64,000 bases of DNA. Origin: Rhizophagus irregularis. Its lineage: Eukaryota; Glomeromycota; Glomeromycetes; Glomerales; Glomeraceae. The stretch is taken from positions 2,542,001-2,606,000 of the forward strand of contig NC_089434.1 in assembly GCF_026210795.1 (NCBI RefSeq), in the 5' to 3' direction. Below, one piece after another: positions 21,295 through 31,110 of this stretch. The notes under the pieces are model-generated. The model was not told where the DNA came from, made no database searches, and worked only from the letters and a program-made list of their open reading frames with translations. Position 1 is the stretch's first letter. The number at the start of each line of letters is the position of its first letter. Both the position numbers and the translations under genes were made by a program.

Positions 21295-22798
21295 CTACTT
21301 CTTGGGTCCTGGTTGGTGATCCCTGGTGGTTGATACCCACCATAAGGGAGGGGTGTCTCGGACAGATGCTGCTACTTATGTCCAGAGTGGTCGCTACAAA
21401 AGTATACCACTTGGGGTAAACAACTGTACTATCGGTGCTGGGTAATCGCGGGTTGTAGTGGCCTTTGAGTGAGACTTAGTATCTAAAATGGTGGTATGGA
21501 AGACTAGATGGTTGATGTTACCTGTCGAAAGTCCTCCATGAAAGTAGATGCTCTCTAAAGGTCGTTAAATAAATTGTGTATCAGTATCATGCAATGGGTA
21601 TAGGATGAGTAGGCGGCGTGTCTGAAGCTTCGGATCAGCCTAAATGGCCCGATGGGGGATGTCTTCTATAGTGGTGCTGTTACCTGAGGAATTAAGTACT
21701 CGGTTTAATGGTTGCCCATTGAAGATGATAGGACACAGACCCGAGATTAGTCTCATAAGAGGCAATGGGTGGTCTGGCCGTAAACACTTGCAAAGGAAAA
21801 AGATAAAACAGGGTTGGTCACCCCTATCTCGGTGGTTAGACACTGAGGCCTCATTGCCCCTGAGATGCGAGGTCCGCAGTTCGATTCCCATGATCACGGA
21901 AATAAAAAGAATTTTACTGCGGACGCTACAACCAATAGCGTGAAGGTACAGGGATTAGTGTAGTTGAACTGCATCATGGTGAATTAGTGTGTACGGTTAG
22001 GCCGCACATTTCAACTAAGGGTTATGGTGTCCTTCTAACGTTCCCTATGAGGCCATTGGCATGTGCGCAGTCCTGTCCCAGGGTCACTATATCCTTGGGG
22101 GGGACTTCCCTGTCCGGGTGGTCCACTACGATACCGCTTGGGGTCAGTAATGGCTAGATGGTCGTCCTAGATGGTAAAGCTGAGGGTGCAATGTCTTGGT
22201 GGTAGTTAGACCTTCTGTTAGGTCTTAGACCAACCAAGGTGTTCGTGCATAGAACAGGTAGCATGGCTATAGGGTTCGATTCCCTACTCCTTGGGTCCTG
22301 GTTGGTGATCCCTGGTGGTTGATACCCACCATAAGGGGTGATCCTGGACAGATGCCTGCTACTTCCTGTCCAGTGGTCACTACAAAGTATACCACTTGGG
22401 GTAAACAACTGTACTATCAGTGCTAGGTAATCGCGGGCTGTAGTGGCCTTTGAGTGAGACTTAGTACCTAAAATGGTGGTATGGAAGGGTACTAGATGGT
22501 TGATGTTACCTGTCGAAAGTCCTCCATGAAAGTAGATGCTCTCTAAAGGTCGTTAAATAAATTGAGTATTAGTATCATGCAATGGGTATAGGATGAGTAG
22601 GCGGCGTGTACCTAGCTTCAGATCAGCCTAAAAATGGCCCGATGGGGGATGTCTTCTATAGTGGTGCTGTTACCTGAGGAATTAAGTACTCGGTATAATG
22701 GTTGCCCATTGAAGATGATAGGCAAGCACCGAGATTAGTCTCATAAGAGGCAATGGGTGGTCTGGCCGTAAACACTTGCAAAGGAAAAAGATAAAACT

Positions 22799-23078
22799 AC
22801 CACCATTCGATTTGTCTCAGTGAGACGATTCTAACAAGCTATGATACATCTTTGTACGATTATTAGATGCCAAGTTATTTAATATATTCTTTATATAACT
22901 GTGATTATAAACGGTTCTTTTTAATATAAGATTTTTGAGGATAGGTGTGATAGTGACTATAGATAGATTGTAACTATATAGGATAGATTTTAATAATAAA
23001 GTGTTTTAAACATTCAACTGGTGTGACTATATAGTAGAATGTGACTATAACGGGAGTGACTATAGAGGGAGTTGACTG
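22799..23078. other. Right flank of the pogo-like element
   Basis: Remainder of the fourth 146-bp repeat, then AT-rich sequence with three GTGACTATA motifs that mirror the left subterminal region. No gene. Confidence 0.65.
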
Positions 23079-23084
23079 TATTTT

Positions 23085-23710
23085 TATTATTTTGGAATGG
23101 TTTACTAACCGTTCCTTTCTTTTTTTTATAGGTTTGAGTGGGCTTTTATGTGGAAAAATCAAGATTCGTAAGTACGAATCTTGGTTTATTTTTTTTTAAT
23201 TTTTTTTTTAATATTACGAACAGTTATTAATAACCATTCTTTCTTTTTTTTTAGGATCGGGTGGGCTACTGACCTTTGGGAAAAGAGGAACCAAGATTCG
23301 TAAGTATGAATCTTGGTTTATTTTTTTTGATTTTTTTTTTTAATATTAATGAACAGTTACTAATAACCGTTGTTTCTTTTTTTTAGGCTTCAGGTTGGCT
23401 TCCGATCTTCAGAAAAGTGGAACCAAGATTCGTAAATACGAATCTTGGTTTATTTTTTTTGATTTTTTTTTTAATATTATTATGAACAGTTACTAATAAC
23501 CGTTCTTTTCTTTTCTTTTTAGGTCTTGGGTGTCTCAGATGTCTTCCGAAAAATGAAAAAAACCAAAAATTCATAAGTAAGTACGAATCTTGGTTTTTTT
23601 TCTTATTTTTTTTTAATATTATGAACAGTTACTAACCGTTCTTCTCTTTTTTTTATAGGTTTGGGTGGATTGCTAAAGAACAATCAAAGATTCGTATATA
23701 CGAATACATG
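23085..23710 (+). repeat. Intron-like tandem array of element A, right part
   Basis: About five more units in the same orientation and phase as 6570-8609, with GTAAGT or GTAAAT donors in AAGATTCGTAAGTACGAATC palindromes, GGTTACTAACCG or GTTACTAATAAC branch sites, and TTTTTTAG/G acceptors. Confidence 0.75.
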
Positions 23711-24082
23711 AATTATATAATTGTGGAATTGTATTTGAATTAGCAATATTTTTTGTAAATTAGATAGATGCAATAATAATAATATAATTATAAAGTATTT
23801 AAGCATTAATAAATACATTTATTTAATAAATTGATAAAAAAAATTAAAATAAATTTATAAATAAATGGGTTGTTATTAGACCATAATTCGGCTTAAAGTT
23901 TTAATGTCGAATATTGGTTAATTTAAGTTTGAATAATGGTCGAATAATTTGTCCAAATTTGGAATGATTGGCACTTTAAATGCGCCTAAAAATTCGACTT
24001 CAATTTGACACAGATTAGATCATCATTCGACTTATATTCGACCTGGTCAAATTTAGGTCGAATTGTCTTTTTTCAACTAGTA
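23711..24082. other. 3' terminal region of element A
   Basis: AT-rich, with the same AGATAGATG(C)AATAATAATAAT and TTTAAGCATTTAATAAATAC phrases that close element B (53110-53200), then TTCGACTT-type repeats up to the terminal inverted repeat. Confidence 0.6.
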
Positions 24083-24227
24083 AATAGCATAAAACTTTAA
24101 CAATAAAATATAAAAAAGCAAGTCTAATGAAAATTTAGCAAATGCCTATTGGATATTACGCTTAAAATTTAAGTTAGTCAAAATAATTTTTTCATTTATT
24201 CTGGTTGGCAACTAACACAATAATCTT

Positions 24228-24355
24228 TTTTTTTTTTTTAAATGTTGAATCATGTACTATTTTATTAGAATATATTTGGACTACATAATAATCACAAATA
24301 TTCTATGAATGATACTTCCAGCTCCAGGGCAGTCCGATCAAACATTAGATATTAT
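24228..24355 (-). mobile_element. Retroposed poly(A) fragment, 128 bp
   Basis: On the minus strand the insert ends in about 14 A residues, has an AATAAAA signal about 25 nt upstream of the tail, and is flanked by an 18-bp duplication AACTAACACAATAATCTT (24210-24227 and 24356-24373). This is what LINE machinery leaves when it retroposes a 5'-truncated polyadenylated RNA. I cannot name the source RNA. Confidence 0.75.
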
Positions 24356-24373
24356 AACTAACACAATAATCTT

Positions 24374-24850
24374 CTTCTTCCATTTTTATTAGAATGAGGC
24401 ATTTTCTGCAAAGAGAAATATTAAGATTTGTAAGCGTATTTTCATAGGTAACCATTATTTTCTCATAACTTCTTTCTCATATCTCTAATCGAAGTCTATT
24501 ATAGAATTGGCTAGCAAAGAATTGGCCAACATAAGTTCTTTCTTGTTGAAGTCTATCATAGTTGAATAATATAATAACCTCTAACATGTAGTGAAAATCG
24601 TCCACAAGTAGAGGTTGTAAGCTTTTCGCAATCAGAACAAGGTATACATTTTTTAGCTTTCCAATGGAATCAACATCCTTCAGGCCTAGTACTAGCATTC
24701 TCATAAACCATTTTGATATTGCAGAAAAATGGGCAAGAATATCCACTAATCATCCTACTTTTTTATTACTAAATTCAAAAAGATTAATTAATAATTAGTT
24801 AATGCTTCAGTTTTGCAATAGCTATAAATGCTTTAGAAAGCTTGTAAATA
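24374..24850 (-). pseudogene. Decayed ORF of unknown function
   Basis: The longest frame (24746-24477, 89 codons, MDILAHFSAISKWF onward) continues past a TGA as a lysine-rich stretch (SYEKIMVTYENTLTNLN) to the retroposed fragment. A second minus frame across the same bases reads CPFFCNIKMVYENAS and then KCIPCSDCEKLTTSTCGRFS, which looks Cys-rich, so I am not sure which frame was coding. It adjoins the Polinton-like remnants and may belong to them. Confidence 0.4.
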
Positions 24851-24938
24851 CTTATCTTCGGTAGAATTTCTATGATCAAAAAGTGATAGGTACATAAAAA
24901 ATAAATAATTAAAGAAAAAATTATATACAAGTAATAGC

Positions 24939-26241
24939 ATGACGGTTAAAGCTAACACCATGGTTAGAAAAACAAGAAGTAATAAAAAAGATACAATCTG
25001 TAAACATTGTAGTCATAAATGCTCAACATCCCAAAAACTTCATGAGCGTCTTAAGCAAAAAAATCTATGCAAACTATTACAAAAGCAAAAGGAAGTAGCT
25101 TATTATATTCAAATGCCAATTCAGGTGCTTATTCAAAAAGCTAATCAACAGGCTATCCAAGCTTCTGAAATCAAAGCACAGGTAGAAAGCTCTAGTATAA
25201 ATATAAGTAACAAGAAGAAGCCACGTGTGGTAATCCCAACTCTAGTTCCTAAGCTAGAACCTGAAAAGGAAGTTCCAGTACTTGGTGTCGACTACATCAC
25301 AGAAGAGGAGGAAAAGAATTGAATCAGTCCAAATACTCATAAACCCAGAGAGCGAATTAAGTCATGAGGAGCAAAATTGCAAAAACATTGAAAAGAATTA
25401 GATCTGAGTGTTGAGCTATATGAAGCAAATGATCTAGATGGTTGTAAAACCCTTTTCCATGATCTTGAACTAAATGATTCAGAGGCAGTTTACAGGTAAA
25501 TAGATAAACTGTACTGTACGGTCAGCTAAACTGTACTGTACGAAAATATTTTAGCCAATCATAACTCATTGTATACTTTTCAAATTTTTTAAATTTTTTT
25601 TATTTATCGTACAGTAAAATTTGATTGGTGAGTTCTCACTTCGTACAGTACAGTTTAGCTAACTGTACAGTACAGTTTATATGTATACTCGCAGTTTACC
25701 TATCAATATTAAAAGAGTTAGAGTCTGAAAGCAGTTTTGAACTTGAAACACAATCATTTAGGAAAGGTAATAAATTTAAGAATTTGATCAATAAAGAATT
25801 TGAACGCTTAGGAGAAATTAAGGAGCACAAAAGGTTTGAGAAGGATTTAGAATTTAGGGAACAAGAAGAATTGGGAATTGCGATTAAAAGAAGAGCTATA
25901 GCCGTATGTACATTGTGCAAAAGTTTTCAAATCCCATCCAGATAATAGAAACGATATACGAAAAATGTTAGAAAGCTAAAGAAAACAGTTTAGAGAAATA
26001 CTTGAAAAGGAATTCAATAAGCGTAAACAATTTAAGTTCGCCCTATGTTCTTTTACTAAATTTCTTATAAATGATAAACCTGGGAATGAAAAACAGGAAT
26101 AAAAGAATTTACGAATTGACTGGCTTAGAAATAAGCAAATTATAGTTTATAATAGAGATGAAATAGATGATTACTTAAGCAATACTTTTGAACAAATCCT
26201 ATACCAAGTAAAGGAAAGAGAAGGTAAATTTAATGCTTGAA
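24939..26241 (+). pseudogene. Zinc-finger/basic protein of a Polinton-like set, broken
   Basis: N-terminus MTVKANTMVRKTRSNKKDT, then CKHCSHKCSTSQKLHERLKQ, an incomplete C2H2-like finger, then a basic linker and PVLGVDYITEEEE. Beyond the TGA at 25320 the reading continues through several stops to DLDGCKTLFHDLELNDSEAV, is interrupted by a 197-bp MITE (25494-25690), and resumes with LKELESESSFELETQ, RKGNKFKNLINKEFERLGEI, CTLCKSF and LRIDWLRNKQIIVYNRDEID. The second half is strongly charged and helical. It ends overlapping the tail of the convergent integrase. I associate this protein with Maverick/Polinton-like elements in glomeromycete genomes, an inference from family memory. Confidence 0.6.
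25494..25690. mobile_element. MULE-like MITE, 197 bp
   Basis: Flanked by a perfect 9-bp duplication GCAGTTTAC (25485-25493 and 25691-25699). Ends carry about 40-bp inverted repeats with paired ATAAACTGTACTGTACG and CTAAACTGTACTGTACG motifs. A 9-bp duplication points to Mutator-like elements. It interrupts the coding frame; the left junction happens to read ACAG/GTAAAT and the right duplication contains GCAG. Confidence 0.8.
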
Positions 26242-27640
26242 AATATATTTGGAAGGTAATACTGTGTCTAGCGGGATGATTTGTAGTTCTTCTTTTACAA
26301 ATAAATATTTAGGACCCTTGTAAAACTTGTAGAGAATAGGCTGATTTTCTTTTATCAAATAAGAACCAATTGTAAAGACTTCAGGAGACCAATTGCAATC
26401 AGTTGCCCTTTTTCTCCTACCTTCTAATTCACCAGGTTTTAAAAGGTAACGAACTTCAGTATAGCTAGGTAAAAGTGGTTCATTATAATCAACTGGTCTC
26501 CTATGTTTGACAGAAAGTCTAACTATTATTGTTTTATTATTTAATGCCTTTTTTACAGCCTCATTCCCTATAAAAAGTATTATACTTAAAATATACTTAA
26601 AATATATTATGAAATATATTATAAGAATATTTTAAGTATGTAAAAAATATATCTATAATATACTTAAATTTTAATTTAAATATAATTTAAGTATATTTTA
26701 AGTATTTGAGTATTTGAGCAAAAATTAAATATATTAGAAATATATTTTAAGATAATTTTAAATACATTTTAAGTATATTATAAGTATTTCGCAATTTTTA
26801 AATTAAATATATTTTAAGTATATTTTAAATATATTTTAAAAAGTTTTTAATTATATTTTAAATATAAATACTTTTTATAGGGATTAGGAAACATACATAT
26901 TAACTGAGTAGGAGTATTATTGTAAATATCATCATTTATACAAAGTCTCTTAAACCATGCTCTGGATCTATTAATTAAAGGCAAATGAAAATCTTCAGCA
27001 TCTTGCCAAAAGGAAGCATATTTTTCAAATTCTTGATGGTCACGTTTAGCAATAGCTACATTACATTTAGAGTTAACATACTGAATTCCAACATTATAAT
27101 TGAGTAATAAATCTTTACATTCGCTCATATATTCAGTACCTCTATCTACAATAAAATCTTCAGGCGAGTTAAAAAAATCATTAGGATCATTGTAAATTTT
27201 CTGAATTTCTTTAGCCATTTATGCAGAAGATTTATCAGTTAATGCAAAACTACGTCAGTACCTAGTTGCAACATCTTTGATAATAACCCTATACTTGTAA
27301 ATATGATTACCTACTTTATCATGAGGCATGGAGGTAGTATCAGATTGGTGCACTTTATTTAAAAATTGTATATTATTAAAGGAGGCATACTGAATAAATT
27401 TTGGTCAAGTCTTGTGAATCTGATGCAAAGCCTGCTTGTTTAGCCAATTCTTTATAACAGCCAAAGTAAACTCATATCTGGCTTTCTTACAAGCGGTTTG
27501 CATTTTTTCAGCAGTCCGATAATATTCCTCAGGTCTGTAATAAAATTTCTGTAAAGTAAAATTCTGATCTAAGTTTCAAGTTTTCTAAAGATCGATATAA
27601 ATAACCAATCTTTTGGCTTGGTGCTTTTTTATTCCAATTT
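26231..27640 (-). pseudogene. Polinton-type integrase, decayed and interrupted
   Basis: Reading leftward: ENFTLQ-like start region, YYRPEEYYRTAEKMQTACKK, KFIQYASFNNIQFLNKVHQS, then SDTTSMPHDKVGNHIYKYRV (first catalytic Asp), FIVDRGTEYMSECKDLLLNY (second Asp), AIAKRDHQEFEKYA (Glu), INDDIYNNTPTQLICMFPN, then a 317-bp MITE, then EAVKKALNNKTIIV, KHRRPVDYNEPLLPSYTEVR, LLKPGELEGRRKRATDCNWS and a chromo-like C-terminus ending at 26231. Stops: TGA at 27407-27405 and 27257-27255, both where CGA is expected, and TAA near 27221. The D-D-E spacing and context indicate a retroviral-fold integrase of the Maverick/Polinton kind; a retrotransposon integrase is the alternative. Confidence 0.65.
26566..26882. 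mobile_element. MITE with 3-bp duplication inside the integrase
   Basis: Terminal inverted repeats CCCTATAAAAAGTAT/ATACTTTTTATAGGG, flanked by ATT (26563-26565 and 26883-26885). Removing it joins MFPN to EAVKKAL in frame. The interior is a near-palindromic set of AAAATATACTTAA repeats with no coding capacity. Likely PIF/Harbinger- or CACTA-type; the superfamily is not settled. Confidence 0.8.
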
Positions 27641-28309
27641 TTATAATTACGAAAAAAAATTAGTATCTATGAAGTCAAATTCTACTCATTAGCTGAGGCA
27701 CTTTTTTCCTTACGCTTTTGTTTAACTTCTATCTCCTTCTGCAGGTTTAATAGAGTACATCAGGAAATTTTTTGGGGAGCAGATCTGCACAGATCTTATA
27801 CCCTGGCGCAAAACATTAGAGAAAAAATCCAATAAAAAACTGCGCAGATTTTATAAATAACAAAGTTCTGCACAGATTTTTAAATAAAAAACCTTCGAAA
27901 TACCTCAGCAATTTTTTTCAGTAAAAATCTGCGTCACAATAATACAAATTAATTTATTGCATTAATTACTAACTTATTTATATAATCAAAATTACTTTTT
28001 TATTATATATTAATAAGTTTACAAATACAATTGAAATCTATTATTAGTCATTGCTATTCATCATCTCTTTACTGCACATTTACATATTGTTAATGGTTTG
28101 GAACATTGTTCCAGTTGGTTTGATTCCAACAAACAATTAGCAAAATGGAAAAAAAATCTATACAAAAATAAAGAAAAAATGAACATTAGTATAAAGTTCG
28201 TAAAGTTCATTGAAAAAAAAGTAAAAGAAGAATTTCAAAGTAATTACCTTGAATATTACTTTGAAATTTTGTTCAGAAACCCGTCTAAAGTCGTAGAACC
28301 TAAAAAAAT

Positions 28310-30110
28310 TGAACGTTAGTTAACATTCATCAAATAATTTATTAAAAAATAAACTTTTAAAGGTTTTACCTTCAAAAATGAGTCCAGAACTATACCTCAG
28401 TATTCTGGACCTACAAAATATAAAAACGAACGTTAGATAACATTTGTTAAATTAAAAAATATATATAAAAATTAAAGAATTTTAAAGTTTACCTTTGAAA
28501 TTCGCGTCCAAAAAGCCATGGGCCTACAAAACCTATAAAAAAAATACAAATGAAACGTTAGTCAACATTTCACCAAATAAAATTAAAAACTTTCAAAGAT
28601 TATATTTTCAAAATGATGTCCAGAGTACTTTCGGTGTTCTGGACCTACAAAAAATAAAAATGAATATCAGTAAATGTTCGTTAAATAAAATTAAAAAAAA
28701 TAAAAAAATTTTAAATTTTGAAGTTTTACCTTCGAAATTCTGTCTGGAGAGTCAAACCCCTAAAGAAAAAGAGAAAGCTGAAACGTTAGTAATGTTTCGC
28801 TAAAATAAAATAAAAAAAAATAAAAGTATACCTTTGAAATTCTTTTTAGAAGGTATCCGAAATGATGAAGACCTACAAAAAATAGAAACGTTAGTAAACA
28901 TTTCACTAAATAAAAAACATAAAAGAAAGAATTTTGAAGGAATTTTACCTTCGAAATTCTGTCCAGGAGCTGTAAAGTCAAAACCTACAAAAAATAAAAT
29001 GAAGCATTAGTAAACGTTTCATTAAATAAAATCAAAAAAAAATGAAAAAAATTAGTATTTCGATGATAAATACCTTCAAAATTCTATCTTAAAACGGCTG
29101 AAAAGCCGTGGATTTATAAAATAGAATGAAACGTTAGTTAACGTTTTATTAAGTAAAAAGCAATAAAGAAAAGAATTTCAAAGTTTTTTACCTTTGAAAT
29201 TCTGTCCAAATAGGCGATTGGAAAGTCGTGGAAACCTATAAATGAAAAAACCAAAATGTTAGCCAACGTTTCGTTTAAAAAACAAAAACTGTAATTTCGA
29301 AGTTTACTTTCGAAATAATGCACAGAAATCAACATGAGTCAAAGGTAAATACCTTCGAAATTCCGTTGGAAAGCTGCAAACCTAAAAAAAAAGAAATATA
29401 AATGTTAATGAACATTCATTTAAATAAAAAAATTCAAAGGTTAAATTTACCTTCGATTTGGGAATTCAGAACTCAGTTTCAGATTCTTTTGCCTAAAAAA
29501 AAAAGAAACACGAACGTTAGTTAACGTTCGTCAATAAAAATATGAAAAAAAATAAATTTTTTGAAGGGTTTTACCTTCGATATGAGAGTCTGTCAGCTTC
29601 CTTTACCTAAAAAAAAAGTAATATGAACATTAGTTAACGTTCACTAAATAATATTAATAAAATAAAAATCCACTTTTTTTTGAAGTATACCTTCAAAATT
29701 CTTTCGTTCAGGAGCCAGAAAACCAAAGCCCTACAAAAAATAACCAAAACGTTAGTAAACGTTTCGTAAATTAAAAGCAACAGAAAAAAAATATAAAGAA
29801 TTTAGAGGTTTTACCTTCAAAATTCCATCAAGAAGGTTGAAAACCTGCAAAATAAAAAAATTGAAACATTAGACGTTTTGATTAATTTTTAAAATAAAAA
29901 AATAAATATTTTGAAGGTAAATACCTTTGAAATTCTATTCCTAAAAGCTGGAAGTGCCTGCAACCCTACAAAAAAGATAAATAAAACGTTAGTTAACGTT
30001 TTGTTAAGTAAAAAACAATAAAAAAAATTGAATTTCGAAAGTTTCAGTTACCTTCAAAATTCTTCTAAAAATCTCTGAAACCTACAAAAAAATTCGAAAG
30101 AAAAAAATTA
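28310..30110 (-). repeat. Intron-like tandem array of element C1
   Basis: About 15 to 16 units of 105-130 bp. On the minus strand: GAATTTCGAAG/GTAAAACCTTCGAAAT-type donor palindromes, GAACGTTAACTAACGTTC-type palindromes with CTAAC or TACTAAT, then a T-rich tract and TTTTGTAG/G. Example: donor at 29073, TACTAAT at 29012-29006, AG ending at 28985 (89 nt), then a 36-nt exon-like piece to the next donor at 28948. Plus-strand frames over it (28098-28319, 28495-28803) are repeat artefacts. Confidence 0.75.
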
Positions 30111-31110
30111 AAACGGAACATTAACGTTCTGATAAAAAAAAGAATTAAAAAAAATTTTGAAACGTTAAATAATTTTGATAAAAAAAAGTTATTTCAAAAC
30201 ATTTTTAATGTTTCGATAAAAAAATTAAGAAATCAGAACGTTTACAAACGTTCCAATAATAAAAATTAAAAATAATAATAAAAATAAAATTCAAATCGTT
30301 TATTAATATTTCGATAAAAAAATAAATTTCAAAACGTTACTAAACGTTTCGATATAATATTTATAAAAAAATAAATCAAAACGTTAAATAACGTTTCGAT
30401 AAAAATTTTAAAAAAAATATATTTTAAAACGTAAAATAACATTTTGATAAAAAAATTTTTTAAAAAAAATAAATTTCAAAACATTTTTTAACGTTTCAAT
30501 AAAAAAATTAAGAAATCGGAATGTTAGCAAACGTTCTAATAACGAAATTAAGAAATTGGAATGTTAGCAAACGTTCCGATAAAAAAATAAAAAATTTTGA
30601 AATGTTTTTTAACGTTTCGATAAAAAATTAATATATCAGAATGTTAACAAACGTTCTGATAAAAAAAAGACTAAAAATTTGAAACGTTTTTAACGTTTCG
30701 ATAAAGAAATTAAGAAATCAGAACGTTAGAAAACGTTTTGATAAAAAAATAAAAAATTTCGAAATATTTTTAACATTTCGATAAAGAAATTAATATATCA
30801 GAACGTTAACAAATGTTCCAATAAAAAAGGACTAAAAGTTTGAAACGTTTTTAACATTTCGATAAAGAAATTAAGAAATCGGAATGTTTGCTAACGTTCT
30901 GATAAAAAAAATAGAAAATTTCAAAACATTTTTTAACATTTCAATAAAAAATTAATATATCGAAACGTTAAAAATATTTCGATAAAGAAATTAATATATC
31001 GGAACATTAACAAATGTTCCGATAATAAAAGAACTAAAAATTTGAAATGTAAAAACGTTTCAATAAAAAAATTAAGAAATCAGAACGTTAGCAAATGTTT
31101 CAATAAAAAT
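30110..31110. repeat. Palindromic short-unit array, AACGTTNNCAAACGTT
   Basis: About 18 units of 50-65 bp, each with an inverted pair such as AAACGTTTTTAACGTTTCG or GAACGTTAGCAAACGTTC and an A-rich spacer. It lacks consistent donor and acceptor sequences, so it seems a decayed or simplified version of the neighbouring array. Confidence 0.65.

Larger units (their letters stand above)
20803..22782 (+). repeat. Two tandem tRNA-derived (SINE-like) units of about 990 bp
   Basis: Unit 1 runs 20803-21794 and unit 2 runs 21795-22782, about 95 percent alike by eye. Each starts GGAAAAAGATAAAACAGGG and ends ACACTTGCAAA. Each contains two tRNA-like Pol III promoter modules (separate entries). Their G+C content is much higher than that of the neighbourhood. 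No protein frame is shared by both copies, so the ORFs seen here are not genes. Unusually long for a SINE; could also be a satellite derived from one. Confidence 0.65.
14783..22798 (+). mobile_element. Composite retroinsertion: truncated LINE plus two tRNA-derived units
   Basis: The 16-bp sequence GGAAAAAGATAAAACT at 14783-14798 recurs at 22783-22798, and the flanks rejoin perfectly as a fourth copy of the 146-bp repeat, so this is a target duplication. Copies of the first 15 bp also occur at 20803-20817 and 21795-21809, at the start of each tandem unit. The insert begins inside LINE ORF1 (5' truncation) and ends with the second tandem unit. This points to repeated target-primed insertion at one site. 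Confidence 0.75.
14118..23078. mobile_element. Tc1/pogo-like element, with LINE insertion
   Basis: The left end TAGTCAACTCTCTTTATAGT and the inverted right end CAGTCAACTCCCTCTATAGT are flanked by TA (14116-14117 and 23079-23080). Subterminal copies of TATAGTCAC occur at both ends. A TA duplication plus this type of terminus fits Tc1/mariner-pogo. It sits in the same intron-like array 36 bp from the end of the hAT-like element. The native interior is a 146-bp tandem array; no transposase is left, and about 8 kb is later insertion. Confidence 0.7.
6145..24082. mobile_element. CACTA-like non-autonomous element A, with nested insertions
   Basis: The left end CACTAATCAAAAAAGG and the inverted right end (TACTAGTTGAAAAAAG) are flanked by AAT at 6142-6144 and 24083-24085. 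A CACTA terminus with a 3-bp duplication is the CMC/EnSpm signature. Without nested elements it consists of a pyrimidine-rich leader, an intron-like tandem array (6570-8609 and 23085-23710) and a 370-bp AT-rich tail with repeated TTCGAC motifs. Element B (50728-53465) has the same plan. No transposase belongs to this element, so mobility would need one supplied elsewhere. Confidence 0.75.

Noticed and set aside
21644-22408. ORFs of 84-99 codons in the tandem 990-bp units
   Set aside because: Not conserved in frame between the two copies; the promoter-like and repeat nature explains them.
28310-31110. Possible CRISPR array
   Set aside because: Units are palindromic minisatellites with similar, not unique, spacers, in a eukaryotic setting with no cas genes.
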